Source: Prevotellamassilia timonensis (lineage in GTDB: Bacteria; Bacteroidota; Bacteroidia; Bacteroidales; Bacteroidaceae). From it: a DNA stretch of 64,000 bases. This document shows positions 30,066 through 38,960 of the stretch, in pieces (position 1 is the first letter of the stretch; each line of letters starts with the position of its first letter). The notes below the pieces were generated by a model. The model made no database searches, was not told the origin of the DNA, and saw only the letters and a list, made by a program, of their open reading frames with translations. Both the position numbers and the translations under genes were made by a program. The stretch spans positions 862,778-926,777 of the forward strand of contig NZ_LT629845.1 of the NCBI RefSeq assembly GCF_900106785.1, read 5' to 3'.

Positions 30066-30278
30066 TCAATCGTTCGCAGGCTGGAGTTCGTCTGCAATAT
30101 CATCAACAAGGCTTTCCATATCCTTGCTGTTAAGTTTGATGCCACGTTTGCGAATTACTTCGGCAATTCTGTTACGAGTGTCGGTTCCCTTTTCAGGAGC
30201 GAACAAAACACCACATGCTGCACCAACTGCTGCACCGCCCAAGAAAGCGGCCAATACGTTTAATCCATTTACTTTCAT
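30066..30278 (-). CDS. YtxH domain-containing protein
   Basis: A 70-residue protein with a single Gly/Ala-rich membrane helix (LAAFLGGAAVGAACGVLFAPEKG, the YtxH signature ending in the APEKG motif). A charged helical tail (RNRIAEVIRKRG) follows. It is the first gene of the three-gene envelope or stress operon, 81 bp ahead of the holin-like gene. A minus-strand TATATTTG box occurs at 30312-30319. Confidence 0.88.
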   Translation of the reverse strand: MKVNGLNVLAAFLGGAAVGAACGVLFAPEKGTDTRNRIAEVIRKRGIKLNSKDMESLVDDIADELQPAND

Positions 30279-30539
30279 GATAAAAATATTTTAAGTGAGT
30301 AATCTCGTGCTCAAATATACGTATATTCTTTTAATCCGACACTATTTTTGCTGTAATATTTTATCACAAGAGGCTAAATAGCGCGTTTTTAATCTTGTTT
30401 AAGAAAACAATGAAGTGATTTTCAAATAGCTTTCGTATCTTTGTGGCAGATTATCTACTGCGGCCAAGCTACATCTGCAGTGGATGAGTACTAACCATTT
30501 CCTTTATACTTATAATAGGTATCATCAACTACAATAATA

Positions 30540-31064
30540 ATGAAAAAGAATTTTGTTATCGCCCTCGGTTTATGTTCCGTGGTACTTTTTACTGGTTGTA
30601 AATCACGTGAAAGCGCTTATCGCCAAGCATGGGAACAAGCCATGGCACAAGATAAGACTCAACAAAACGAGCAGCAAGTTACAACAGAAGAAACTGCCGC
30701 AAATGAGGTTACTCCTGTTACACCCACAACTCCGACTAACACAACTACGACAACCATTACCACTGACCATAGTGATGTGCGTGAAATTAATGGCAACATG
30801 TCGGTAGTAAGTGGCAATCCACTCAAGACCTATAGTGTTGTGGTTGGAAGTTTTGTTACACAAGCCAATGCTGAAGGATTGAGAAACAGATTACAGCAAG
30901 ACGGCTATGATGCACGTGTTATCAAAACTGACGAGCAAATTAAGGGTGTTACTGGTTGGTTCCGCGTTATTGCATCTTCATACGATGACAAGGCATCGGC
31001 AGTTCAATCTCGTAAATCATTGAGTGGCAAATATGCTGGTGCATGGCTGCTCTATCGCAAATAA
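30540..31064 (+). CDS. SPOR domain lipoprotein
   Basis: A 174-residue lipoprotein. A signal peptide with lipobox FTGC ends at Cys20. A Thr/Pro/Gln-rich low-complexity linker follows (about 35-80). The C-terminal SPOR domain (about 98-174, KTYSVVVGSFVTQANAEGL...GWFRVIASSYDDKASA) is known to bind denuded glycan strands of peptidoglycan at division sites. A TATCTTTG promoter box lies at 30436-30443, and a strong terminator follows the stop. Confidence 0.9.
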   Translation: MKKNFVIALGLCSVVLFTGCKSRESAYRQAWEQAMAQDKTQQNEQQVTTEETAANEVTPVTPTTPTNTTTTTITTDHSDVREINGNMSVVSGNPLKTYSVVVGSFVTQANAEGLRNRLQQDGYDARVIKTDEQIKGVTGWFRVIASSYDDKASAVQSRKSLSGKYAGAWLLYRK

Positions 31065-31092
31065 ATATTATAACAAGCTATGACAAAGTGTT

Positions 31093-31131
31093 GAATTGCA
31101 AGTTGTGAACTTGCAATTCGACTCTTTTTGT
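31093..31131 (+). terminator. Rho-independent terminator of the SPOR gene
   Basis: Perfect 12-bp stem GAATTGCAAGTT / AACTTGCAATTC (31093-31104, 31108-31119) with loop GTG, then a T-rich tail. Because the tail covers the GTG at 31130, that GTG is unlikely to start rlmN. Confidence 0.85.
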
Positions 31132-31159
31132 GTTTTATAGAAATAACAAACTACACGCA

Positions 31160-32257
31160 TTGGATAATTTGACTCCACTCTTGGGCATGACCCCAAACGA
31201 ACTTAAAGATGTGGCTGCTGCATTGGGGCTTAAACCTTTTGTTGGCAAGCAAATGGCTGACTGGATTTACAAAAAGCACGTTACCAGTATAGACCAAATG
31301 CAGAACATCTCAAAAGACGCAAGGGCTAAAATTAGCGCGCATTATACTATAGGTTGCAGCAAACCTGTTGACGAACAGCGGTCTGTTGATGGAACGATCA
31401 AATATTTATACGCCACAACCAAGGGTGATTTTATTGAGACAGTTTATATCCCAGATAAAGAAAGGGCTACACTTTGCGTAAGTTCACAAGTAGGATGCAA
31501 AATGGGATGTGCATTTTGCATGACGGGAAGACAGGGATATGCAGCTTCGCTTTCAGCAACTGACATCATAAACCAAATATACTCCCTGCCAGAACGTGAC
31601 ACACTTACGAATGTTGTTTTTATGGGACAAGGCGAACCCTTTGATAATTTAGATAATGTACTGCAGACTACACAAATTCTGACATCTGATTGGGGGTGGG
31701 CTTGGAGCCCAAAGCGCATCACTGTGTCAAGCGTAGGACTATCTAAAGGATTGGTAAGGTTCGTTGAAGAAAGTTCGTGCCACTTAGCCATCAGTCTGCA
31801 TCACCCCATACCAGCAGAGCGTGCAAAAATCATGCCTGCCGAAAAAGCTTTCAGCATCGCAGATATTGTTGCCATTCTAAAACAATATGAAGTTTTTAGA
31901 AAGAGCGGGGCCACACATGCAAATAGCGATATTTCGCATCAAAGAAGATTGTCGTTTGAATACATTGTCTTTGATGGAATAAATGATGGCATTAAACATG
32001 CTGACGCTTTGATAAACTTGCTGCAAGGACTAGACTGCCGAGTCAATCTTATACGTTTCCATGACATACCAGATACTCCCCTACATGGCGTATCGGACAA
32101 GAAAATGATATCCTTTAGAGATTATCTGACCTCTCATGGGTTGTTTACGACAATAAGAGCTTCACGAGGGCAGGATATATTTGCAGCTTGTGGATTGCTT
32201 AGTACGGCAAAACAAGAAGCCATGAAGCAGACTAATAATGCTAAATATAACACGTAA
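31160..32257 (+). CDS. rlmN: 23S rRNA (adenine-2503-C2)-methyltransferase
   Basis: A radical-SAM enzyme that methylates A2503 of 23S rRNA and A37 of some tRNAs. The 4Fe-4S cluster motif CKMGCAFC (CxxxCxxC) is at about residues 110-117. The N-terminal recognition region (TPLLGMTPNELKDVAAALG, WIYKKHV) and the C-terminal region with the catalytic Cys (IFAACGLL) are present. The open frame begins at a GTG inside the preceding terminator. A TTG at 31160 or ATG at 31187 is more likely; TTG keeps the conserved TPLLGM opening. pdxA follows after 4 bp. Confidence 0.9.
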   Translation: MDNLTPLLGMTPNELKDVAAALGLKPFVGKQMADWIYKKHVTSIDQMQNISKDARAKISAHYTIGCSKPVDEQRSVDGTIKYLYATTKGDFIETVYIPDKERATLCVSSQVGCKMGCAFCMTGRQGYAASLSATDIINQIYSLPERDTLTNVVFMGQGEPFDNLDNVLQTTQILTSDWGWAWSPKRITVSSVGLSKGLVRFVEESSCHLAISLHHPIPAERAKIMPAEKAFSIADIVAILKQYEVFRKSGATHANSDISHQRRLSFEYIVFDGINDGIKHADALINLLQGLDCRVNLIRFHDIPDTPLHGVSDKKMISFRDYLTSHGLFTTIRASRGQDIFAACGLLSTAKQEAMKQTNNAKYNT

Positions 32258-32261
32258 AAGA

Positions 32262-33368
32262 ATGATTAGTTACGATACAGACATACAGAATACACCCGAA
32301 AAGGCACACAATAGTGACTTGATAAAAATCGGTATTAGCCAGGGTGACACCAACGGTGTTGGGTACGAATTAATATTAAAAACATTCTCTGACCCTGGAA
32401 TGCTTGAACTATGTACGCCAATCATTTTTGGCCATGTTAAAGTCGCAAATTTTCACCGTAAAACATTGGGACTCAATACACCACTTCAGGTCATTGCGCG
32501 TGCAGAAGATGCTGTTGCAGGAAAGCTCAATATAGTGAATTGCTCCGATGACGAAATCAACGTCGAATTTGGGAAACCTTGTGCAGAAAGTGGTATGGCA
32601 GCGTTTACTTCGTTAGAAAAAGCTGCTGAATCATACAAAAATGGGGCATTTGACGTGCTTGTAACCGCGCCAATTAGCAAGTCGGACATACAAAACGATG
32701 AATTCCGATTTGTTGGACATACCGAATATTTGCAGGATCGCTTTGGGAACGAGACGACTGAACCTCTCATGATTTTATTTAACGATATCATGCGGGTAGC
32801 ATTGATGACAACTCACGTGCCTATTTCGGAAGTAGCTTTTTCGATAACAGAAGAAAAGATCCAGCAAAAAGCCCGTTTACTTTATAATGCGCTAAGACAA
32901 GATTTCTGCATTTCAGCACCCCGCATTGCCATATTGGCACTCAATCCACACGCCGGAGAGGAAGGCCTTTTAGGTCACGAAGAAATTGAAATTATCACGC
33001 CGACCATCAAGACCTTATCTGACGCGGGTATTCCTTGTTTCGGGCCGTATGCCGCAGACGGATTTTTTGGAACAGCACAATACCGACACTTTGATGGCAT
33101 ACTGGCCATGTATCATGACCAAGGCTTAGCGCCATTCAAGGCTCTTTCGATGAATGACGGAGTAAACTTTACCGCAGGATTACCAATTATTCGAACTTCG
33201 CCAGATCATGGCACTGCATTCGATATTGCAGGCAAAGGAGTAGCAAGTGCAGATTCTTTCCGTCAAGCAGTGTACGCTGCAATAGATATATACAGAAACA
33301 GAAAGACCTATATGGAATGTCATGCCAATCCCTTGCCAAAAATATTTCAAGACAAACGAGAAAGATAA
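32262..33368 (+). CDS. pdxA: 4-hydroxythreonine-4-phosphate dehydrogenase
   Basis: A 368-residue NAD-dependent dehydrogenase of the DXP-dependent vitamin B6 pathway. Seen: IGISQGDTNGVGYELI near the N-terminus, the metal-binding His in FVGHTEYL, MTTHVPISEV, NPHAGEEGLLGHEE, and the DQGLAPFKAL and FTAGLPIIRTSPDHGTAFDIAG blocks typical of PdxA. The ATG at 32262 is chosen 4 bp after the rlmN stop; an in-frame ATG at 32238 would overlap rlmN. The pair is probably cotranscribed. Confidence 0.92.
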   Translation: MISYDTDIQNTPEKAHNSDLIKIGISQGDTNGVGYELILKTFSDPGMLELCTPIIFGHVKVANFHRKTLGLNTPLQVIARAEDAVAGKLNIVNCSDDEINVEFGKPCAESGMAAFTSLEKAAESYKNGAFDVLVTAPISKSDIQNDEFRFVGHTEYLQDRFGNETTEPLMILFNDIMRVALMTTHVPISEVAFSITEEKIQQKARLLYNALRQDFCISAPRIAILALNPHAGEEGLLGHEEIEIITPTIKTLSDAGIPCFGPYAADGFFGTAQYRHFDGILAMYHDQGLAPFKALSMNDGVNFTAGLPIIRTSPDHGTAFDIAGKGVASADSFRQAVYAAIDIYRNRKTYMECHANPLPKIFQDKRER

Positions 33369-33416
33369 GTAATAAATTGTGATACCAAAAATCACATAAT
33401 CACCTTATACGATTAT

Positions 33417-34121
33417 ATGAAATTCGCCATCATAGCAGCAGGTGAAGGATCCAGACTGCAACAAGAAGGTGTTGAACTACCCAAGCCTTTGGTAAAAGTG
33501 TGCGGTGAAGCCCTTATTGACAGACTCATAAGAATTTTCCGTAAGAATAACGCCAAGGAAATAGTTATTATTGTCAACCAACTTAATCCGCTAACCGAAC
33601 AACATATTCTGAAACTAAAAGAAGCCGGACTGGCCTCCGATATTAGAATGGTTGTAAAAACCACGCCAAGTTCCATGCACAGTTTTGCAGAATTGGCTCC
33701 TTATCTCGAAAATGAGGAATTTTGTTTAACAACTGTAGACACCATCTTTAATGAAGAGGAATTTGCAAAATATATAGCATATTTCAAAACATGCAATTAT
33801 GATGGCTGTATGGCTGTTACCAACTACATCGACGATGAGAAGCCATTATATATTGGCACAGATAGCGATTTGAACATAACCGGTTTTTACGATGACCAAA
33901 GGACATGCGAATACATATCTGGCGGCATCTACTGCTTACGTCCAAACGCCCTTAGCACACTTAAGCATTGTCTGGAACAAGGTATTAGCCGAATGAGAAA
34001 TTTTCAGCGTGCACTTGTATCGGACGGATTGCGACTCAAAGCATGCCCTTTTTCAAAAATACTTGATGTAGACCACGCAAGTGATATTGCGAAAGCAGAA
34101 AGTTTCTTAACAGCCCAATAG
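33417..34121 (+). CDS. NTP-transferase domain nucleotidyltransferase
   Basis: A 234-residue nucleotidyltransferase with the signature loop IIAAGEGSRL (residues 4-13), the Lys of PKPLVKVCGEALI (about 26) and the metal Asp in TVDTIF (about 105). Proteins of this size include CTP:phosphocholine, CTP:inositol-phosphate and sugar-phosphate nucleotidyltransferases. As it starts a cluster with a CDP-alcohol phosphatidyltransferase, it most likely activates a polar head group (a CDP-alcohol). Four bp separate it from the ATP-grasp gene. The substrate is inferred only. Confidence 0.8.
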   Translation: MKFAIIAAGEGSRLQQEGVELPKPLVKVCGEALIDRLIRIFRKNNAKEIVIIVNQLNPLTEQHILKLKEAGLASDIRMVVKTTPSSMHSFAELAPYLENEEFCLTTVDTIFNEEEFAKYIAYFKTCNYDGCMAVTNYIDDEKPLYIGTDSDLNITGFYDDQRTCEYISGGIYCLRPNALSTLKHCLEQGISRMRNFQRALVSDGLRLKACPFSKILDVDHASDIAKAESFLTAQ

Positions 34122-34125
34122 CAGA

Positions 34126-34992
34126 ATGAAGCACATATTAGGTATAAGCAGATCCACCGTTTACAGCCCCAACTCAATAGACAGAGATTCCGCTATTTTT
34201 ACTGCGGTTACAAGCCGACTTGAACGAATGGGACATGATGTCTCAATCATTAATGAGGATTTGTTTTTTGCCGTAGATTTATCTGATTTTGACCTCGTGT
34301 TTTCAATGGCACGAGGTCATGACGTGTTAAATAAATTAGCCCATTTCGAGCATGAGCATCCAGGACGCGTGATCAATTCCGCTATCGTTTTGTCACAAAA
34401 CACGAGGGCGGATATTGCCAAGACATTGCAAGCAAACAACATAGCCATGCCGCATGTAGCCATTGCGTCACCAAACGAACTGCTCAAAACACCTCAATCA
34501 TACCCCATATGGTTAAAAAGGGCTGACGCTTGTGCCCAAAAAGTCGATGACATTTGTTATATAGACAAAGAGTCTACCTATCACGAAGCACTCAATGGCT
34601 TTGTATCAAAAGGCATAGATATGGTTATTGCAGAGGAGCATCTTGCAGGCGATCTGATTAAGTTCTATGGCATACAGGGAACTGATTTTTTCTATATCAC
34701 CTACCCTACTGAAAATAAGACTTTTTCAAAATTCGGTTTAGAAGCAACCAACGATGCCATCAAACATTACAATTTTGAAATGTCTAAATTCAAAGAAACA
34801 GCCGACAATGCAGCCAGATGCTTAGGCATTGTTGTATATGGAGGCGATGCTGTTGTTGGTAACGATGGAAAATGCCGTATTATTGATTTCAATGATTGGC
34901 CAAGTTTTGCACCATGCAGAAAGGAGGCTGCCAAGGCTATCGCATATAAAATAAACAATATCATACTTACATTACATGACATCTCAAAATAA
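34126..34992 (+). CDS. ATP-grasp-like protein of the lipid cluster
   Basis: A 288-residue protein with the order of an ATP-grasp enzyme: an N-terminal Rossmann-like part (residues 1-95), a central lid, and a C-terminal metal site CRIIDFNDWPSFAPC (about 250-264). It resembles RimK/D-Ala ligase-type enzymes and, in the IIDFNDWPSF block, inositol-phosphate kinases of the ITPK type. It may phosphorylate or ligate the head-group precursor. It overlaps the downstream phosphatidyltransferase gene by 17 bp, strong evidence for coupled translation. Confidence 0.65.
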   Translation: MKHILGISRSTVYSPNSIDRDSAIFTAVTSRLERMGHDVSIINEDLFFAVDLSDFDLVFSMARGHDVLNKLAHFEHEHPGRVINSAIVLSQNTRADIAKTLQANNIAMPHVAIASPNELLKTPQSYPIWLKRADACAQKVDDICYIDKESTYHEALNGFVSKGIDMVIAEEHLAGDLIKFYGIQGTDFFYITYPTENKTFSKFGLEATNDAIKHYNFEMSKFKETADNAARCLGIVVYGGDAVVGNDGKCRIIDFNDWPSFAPCRKEAAKAIAYKINNIILTLHDISK

Positions 34993-35908
34993 AAGTCAAC
35001 TACAATCAACATTCAAATCACAAGACACTGAGGAGTGGCTTGATATCCACTTTACTCGACCATTAGGACTGCTTTGGGCCAAAGCATTTGACCACTTCAA
35101 CATACACCCCAATGTTGTCACAATCTTAAGCATCATTTTAGGTGCTGCAGCCGGTATCATGTTCTATTACCCAGACATGACACATACCATTATAGGTATT
35201 TTACTCTTGATTTGGGCCAATTTATACGATAGTGCCGATGGTCAGCTGGCGCGCATGACAGGCAAAAAGACCCGTTGGGGAAGAATCCTTGACGGATTTG
35301 CAGGAGATGTATGGTTTTTCACCATATATGCTGCAATCTGTTTGCGCTTGCAGGGCAATTATATTCCTGGCACCACAGTCAAATGGGGATTTTGGATATG
35401 GCTATTAGCAGCCATATCTGGTCTCATTTTTCACGGCAAACAATGTCAATTAGCCGATTATTACCGAAACATCCATTTATTTTTTATCAAAGGAAAATCT
35501 GGAAGCGAACTTGACAATTTTGAAAAGCTGCGCAAGGAATTTCATTCTCTAAGTTGGAAAAAAGATGGCATGTGGAAGTTGTTCCTCTATTTTTACGGCA
35601 ACTACACCCGTTCGCAAGAAAAGATGACACCAAACTTTCAACTGTTTAAGCTCAAGCTTGGCGATAAATATGGTGACGAACCTGTCTGTCCAGAATTAGC
35701 CAACAAATTCAGGAAAGGTAGTCTCCCTCTTATGAAATGGGCTAATATTCTGACATTTAACACGCGTGCTATTGCACTTTACATAAGCCTGCTCATCGGC
35801 CAACCTTGGCTATACTTCATATTTGAGATTACAGTAATGAACATAATCTTTGCATATATGAGGCATAAGCATGAGAAACTTTGCAAAAATATGATGCAGC
35901 TATTATAA
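34976..35908 (+). CDS. CDP-alcohol phosphatidyltransferase family protein
   Basis: A 310-residue integral membrane enzyme. The signature D(x)2DG(x)2AR(x)8G(x)3D(x)3D is complete, from YDSADGQLARM (about 83) to GRILDGFAGD (about 102), with hydrophobic helices before and after it. Members form a phosphodiester between a CDP-activated alcohol and a second alcohol, for example in phosphatidylinositol or phosphatidylglycerophosphate synthesis. The C-terminal ~120 residues beyond the core are longer than in PgsA or Pss. Its neighbours suggest a dedicated phospholipid, perhaps an inositol lipid. Confidence 0.85.
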   Translation: MTSQNKSQLQSTFKSQDTEEWLDIHFTRPLGLLWAKAFDHFNIHPNVVTILSIILGAAAGIMFYYPDMTHTIIGILLLIWANLYDSADGQLARMTGKKTRWGRILDGFAGDVWFFTIYAAICLRLQGNYIPGTTVKWGFWIWLLAAISGLIFHGKQCQLADYYRNIHLFFIKGKSGSELDNFEKLRKEFHSLSWKKDGMWKLFLYFYGNYTRSQEKMTPNFQLFKLKLGDKYGDEPVCPELANKFRKGSLPLMKWANILTFNTRAIALYISLLIGQPWLYFIFEITVMNIIFAYMRHKHEKLCKNMMQLL

Positions 35909-36073
35909 ACATGTACTCGGAATAATCTATACATCATCAAGTGCACACACTACCATTAGACTGAACTCTCCTTCACTTGCAAATGTGTGGAAACAGCTGA
36001 CTTCAATACTGGAATGGCATCTGCTGATGGTATAAAATTATTTTGAACACTTATTCAACACAACTATTATTCA

Positions 36074-37078
36074 ATGAAACCACTATATCGAAATTTGTTT
36101 TTACTTTTTGGCATAGCGGCCATCATAGTAATGCTCTGTACATTTGACGTTAATTACGCCGAATTGTATAGACACCTCACACGGGCTGGTTTGTACTTGC
36201 CCGCCGTTATCGGAGTCTGGATATTTGTATATGCCTTCAACGCGTGGGCTTTCCAAATAATTGTAAATAGCGGCACACACTCAAAGCACTTGAGCTATAA
36301 ACATGCCTACAAGTTGACCGTTTCTGGGTTTGCCTTCAGTTACACCACACCCTTCGGTTTCGGCGGAGGTCCCTATCGTGTAATGGAGCTAAGTTCCTAC
36401 ATAGGCGTACCACGGGCAATGTCATCAGTGGTACTCTATTCTATGATGCACATATTTTCTCATATTTGCTTGTGGAGTACGGCCGCTGTTCTCTTTGCCA
36501 TTATTTACACCGAAAAAATGACACCCTTCCTGTGGACGTTATTCGGCATTTTTACCATCGTCCTAATAGTCGTATTGTTTGTATTTCATTTATGCTATAA
36601 AAAGGGCGTAATTGTCAAGCTATTCAAGCCATTGCTTTACTTGCCCATCGCAAAAAAATGGGCACGAAAGTTTTACAATGAACATGCCGACGACATGCAA
36701 AAAGTTGACGACAACATAGCTTATTTACATTCGCAGCCAAAAGCATTCTATCTATCGTTACTATCTGAATATGTTGCAAGAGTTATCAATGCTCTAGAGT
36801 ATTACTTCATATTACTTTCACTCGGTGTATCACTCACCTTTTGGGATGCCATCCTCGTTCTTGCCTTTTCATCACTCATCGGCAATATACTGTTTTTCCT
36901 TCCTATGCAACTTGGTGCTCGCGAAGGAGGCCTATCTCTTATTGTCAAAATATTAGACCTAAGCGCCCCTGGGTTAGGTATATTCACGAGTCTATACACA
37001 CGTGTCAGAGAACTCGTGTGGATATTCATTGGTGTTGGATTGGTAAAGATTGGGAACAAAAAAATCATGCACGACTAA
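36074..37078 (+). CDS. Lysylphosphatidylglycerol synthase TM-region (UPF0104) protein
   Basis: A 334-residue polytopic membrane protein with about seven to eight hydrophobic segments. It matches the PF03706 flippase-like domain without a catalytic aminoacyltransferase part. The loop TTPFGFGGGPYRVMEL (about 95-110) and the late LPMQLGAREGGLSLI block (about 278) are the family's conserved motifs. Such proteins are thought to move or modify lipids. It lies 165 bp after the phosphatidyltransferase gene, in the same cluster. Confidence 0.8.
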   Translation: MKPLYRNLFLLFGIAAIIVMLCTFDVNYAELYRHLTRAGLYLPAVIGVWIFVYAFNAWAFQIIVNSGTHSKHLSYKHAYKLTVSGFAFSYTTPFGFGGGPYRVMELSSYIGVPRAMSSVVLYSMMHIFSHICLWSTAAVLFAIIYTEKMTPFLWTLFGIFTIVLIVVLFVFHLCYKKGVIVKLFKPLLYLPIAKKWARKFYNEHADDMQKVDDNIAYLHSQPKAFYLSLLSEYVARVINALEYYFILLSLGVSLTFWDAILVLAFSSLIGNILFFLPMQLGAREGGLSLIVKILDLSAPGLGIFTSLYTRVRELVWIFIGVGLVKIGNKKIMHD

Positions 37079-37094
37079 AGACATCTTCACTCTT

Positions 37095-37808
37095 ATGCAA
37101 ACATTCTTATTCGACTATGGTGGCACTCTCGACACTTCGGCCATACATTGGTATTACATTTTTAAACAAGCATATGCTAAAAATCCTCTCACCGCGCATA
37201 TAACCGATGCACAACTACGACAAGCATATGTCACAGGCGAGCGCACCTTAGCCAGCAAAAGGATCATCGTTCCAACAGACACTTTTCATGATTTGCTACA
37301 GAAAAAGGTTACAATACAAGTAAGCGCATTGAATGAAATGCAAATTCTTGGTCATATAGACACTTCACAATGCAATAGTGTGATAGCAAACATATCCGAC
37401 TATTGCAACAATATTGCATACCAAACGACACAAAATTCTGCTCAAATACTTAAATATCTGAAACAACACTACCAGCTTATTATGGTTTCAAATTTCTACG
37501 GAAATCTCACCACTGTACTAAATGAATACAAATTGATCAGTTACTTCGATGACATCATCGAAAGTGCCGTAGTAGGCGTACGTAAACCCGATCCTCAAAT
37601 ATGGGCTTTGGGCGTAAAAGCAGCCGGGACAGACAACAAAAGCTGCATAGTAGTTGGCGACAGTTATAATAAAGATATTCAACCTGCAGATAGTATAGGC
37701 TGTCAAACAATATGGTTCAAAGGAAAGGAATGGCAAGCAAACAATTTTGATGAAACGCTGCCCACACATGTCATCACATCTTTATCAGATATCAAAAAAT
37801 GGTATTGA
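37095..37808 (+). CDS. HAD family phosphatase of the lipid cluster
   Basis: A 237-residue HAD hydrolase. Motif I is FLFDYGGTLDTS (about 4-15), motif II is LIMVSNFYGN (about 127), KPDPQIWALGVKAAG (about 170) contains the motif III Lys, and motif IV is IVVGDSYNKDIQPADSIG (about 190). ATG 37095 places motif I at the N-terminus; an upstream in-frame ATG overlaps the flippase-like gene. It could remove a phosphate from the lipid or its precursor, or act in a general way. Confidence 0.8.
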   Translation: MQTFLFDYGGTLDTSAIHWYYIFKQAYAKNPLTAHITDAQLRQAYVTGERTLASKRIIVPTDTFHDLLQKKVTIQVSALNEMQILGHIDTSQCNSVIANISDYCNNIAYQTTQNSAQILKYLKQHYQLIMVSNFYGNLTTVLNEYKLISYFDDIIESAVVGVRKPDPQIWALGVKAAGTDNKSCIVVGDSYNKDIQPADSIGCQTIWFKGKEWQANNFDETLPTHVITSLSDIKKWY

Positions 37809-37887
37809 AGCAGATATCTTAAGTCTGTCGCCATAACAGGAACGCATTTTGAGTGCACACTAACCACTCAGTATACACTTTTTTTTG

Positions 37888-37895
37888 TACATTTG
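37888..37895 (+). promoter_or_regulatory. Bacteroidetes -7 box upstream of fabD
   Basis: TACATTTG, 55 bp before the fabD ATG, matches TAnnTTTG. No clear TTG -33 element was seen at the usual spacing. Confidence 0.4.
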
Positions 37896-37949
37896 CATGG
37901 TCTAATCAGACTATTTAATTTTGATAACTCATTAACAACAGACTTTATA

Positions 37950-38852
37950 ATGAACGCATTCGTATTTCCTGGCCAAGGAGCACAATTCGTAGGTATGGGC
38001 AAAGACCTTTATGAAAAGCACCCCATCGCCAAACAATTCTTTGAGAAAGCAAACGACATTCTCGGATTTCGCATCACTGACATCATGTTCAATGGAACTG
38101 ACGAGGAGCTCAAGCAAACAAAAGTAACACAGCCCGCAATGTTCTTGCACAGTGTCGTTAGTGCACTTTGCTTAGGTAGTGACTTCCAACCTGCCATGGT
38201 CGCTGGTCATTCATTAGGCGAATTGTCTGCACTGACTGCAGCTCGTTGCCTCAGTTTTGAAGATGGTCTGAAATTAGTTGCAGCACGTGCCAAAGCCATG
38301 CAAAAAGCATGTGAAGCACAACCTGGAACCATGGCTGCCATCATTGCCCTTGCCGATGAAAAGGTTGAAGAAGTTTGTGCCGAAGTACGTAAAGAAACAG
38401 GCAAAGTTGTTGTTCCCGCTAATTACAACTGCCCCGGACAACTTGTAATCTCTGGCGAGGTTGAGGCTATTGAAGTAGCTTGTCAAAAATTGAAAGAAGC
38501 TGGTGCCAAGCGCGCATTAGTGCTGCCTGTTGGTGGCGCCTTCCATTCACCTCTCATGCAGCCTGCCAAAGACGAACTTGAAGCAGCTATTGCTACAACA
38601 GAATTTCACAAGCCAATTTGTCCTGTCTACCAAAATGTTGATGGGAAGCCCCACACCGACCCTGAGGAAATTAAAGCAAACCTCATCGCCCAACTCACAG
38701 CCTCTGTGTTGTGGACAAAGGAGGTGAATAACATGGTAGCCGATGGCGCTACAGATTTTACCGAATGTGGCCCTGGAAAAACACTGCAAGGCATGATTGC
38801 AAAGATCTGCAAAGGCAATGCCGATGTTAAGGCACATGGCGTAAACGACTAA
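37950..38852 (+). CDS. fabD: Malonyl-CoA:ACP transacylase
   Basis: A 300-residue enzyme that loads malonate from CoA to acyl carrier protein for fatty acid synthesis. The active-site Ser is in AGHSLGEL (about residue 88), the oxyanion loop is FPGQGAQFVGMG (6-17), and the catalytic His is in VGGAFHSPLM (about 200). Length is normal. The ATG at 37950 places MNAFVFPGQG at the N-terminus; an upstream in-frame ATG adds non-family residues. Confidence 0.93.
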   Translation: MNAFVFPGQGAQFVGMGKDLYEKHPIAKQFFEKANDILGFRITDIMFNGTDEELKQTKVTQPAMFLHSVVSALCLGSDFQPAMVAGHSLGELSALTAARCLSFEDGLKLVAARAKAMQKACEAQPGTMAAIIALADEKVEEVCAEVRKETGKVVVPANYNCPGQLVISGEVEAIEVACQKLKEAGAKRALVLPVGGAFHSPLMQPAKDELEAAIATTEFHKPICPVYQNVDGKPHTDPEEIKANLIAQLTASVLWTKEVNNMVADGATDFTECGPGKTLQGMIAKICKGNADVKAHGVND

Positions 38853-38960
38853 AGATTACAATGTAAATCAACATCACAACCAAAGGTTAAAGTACAAGAT
38901 GCCACACCTTTATTTACGCAAAGGCACCTTATACTTTAACCTTTCTATATTTATAATATC

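Noticed and set aside
31130-31159. GTG start of rlmN at 31130
   Set aside because: The GTG lies in the T-tail of the SPOR gene terminator and adds residues not expected in RlmN.
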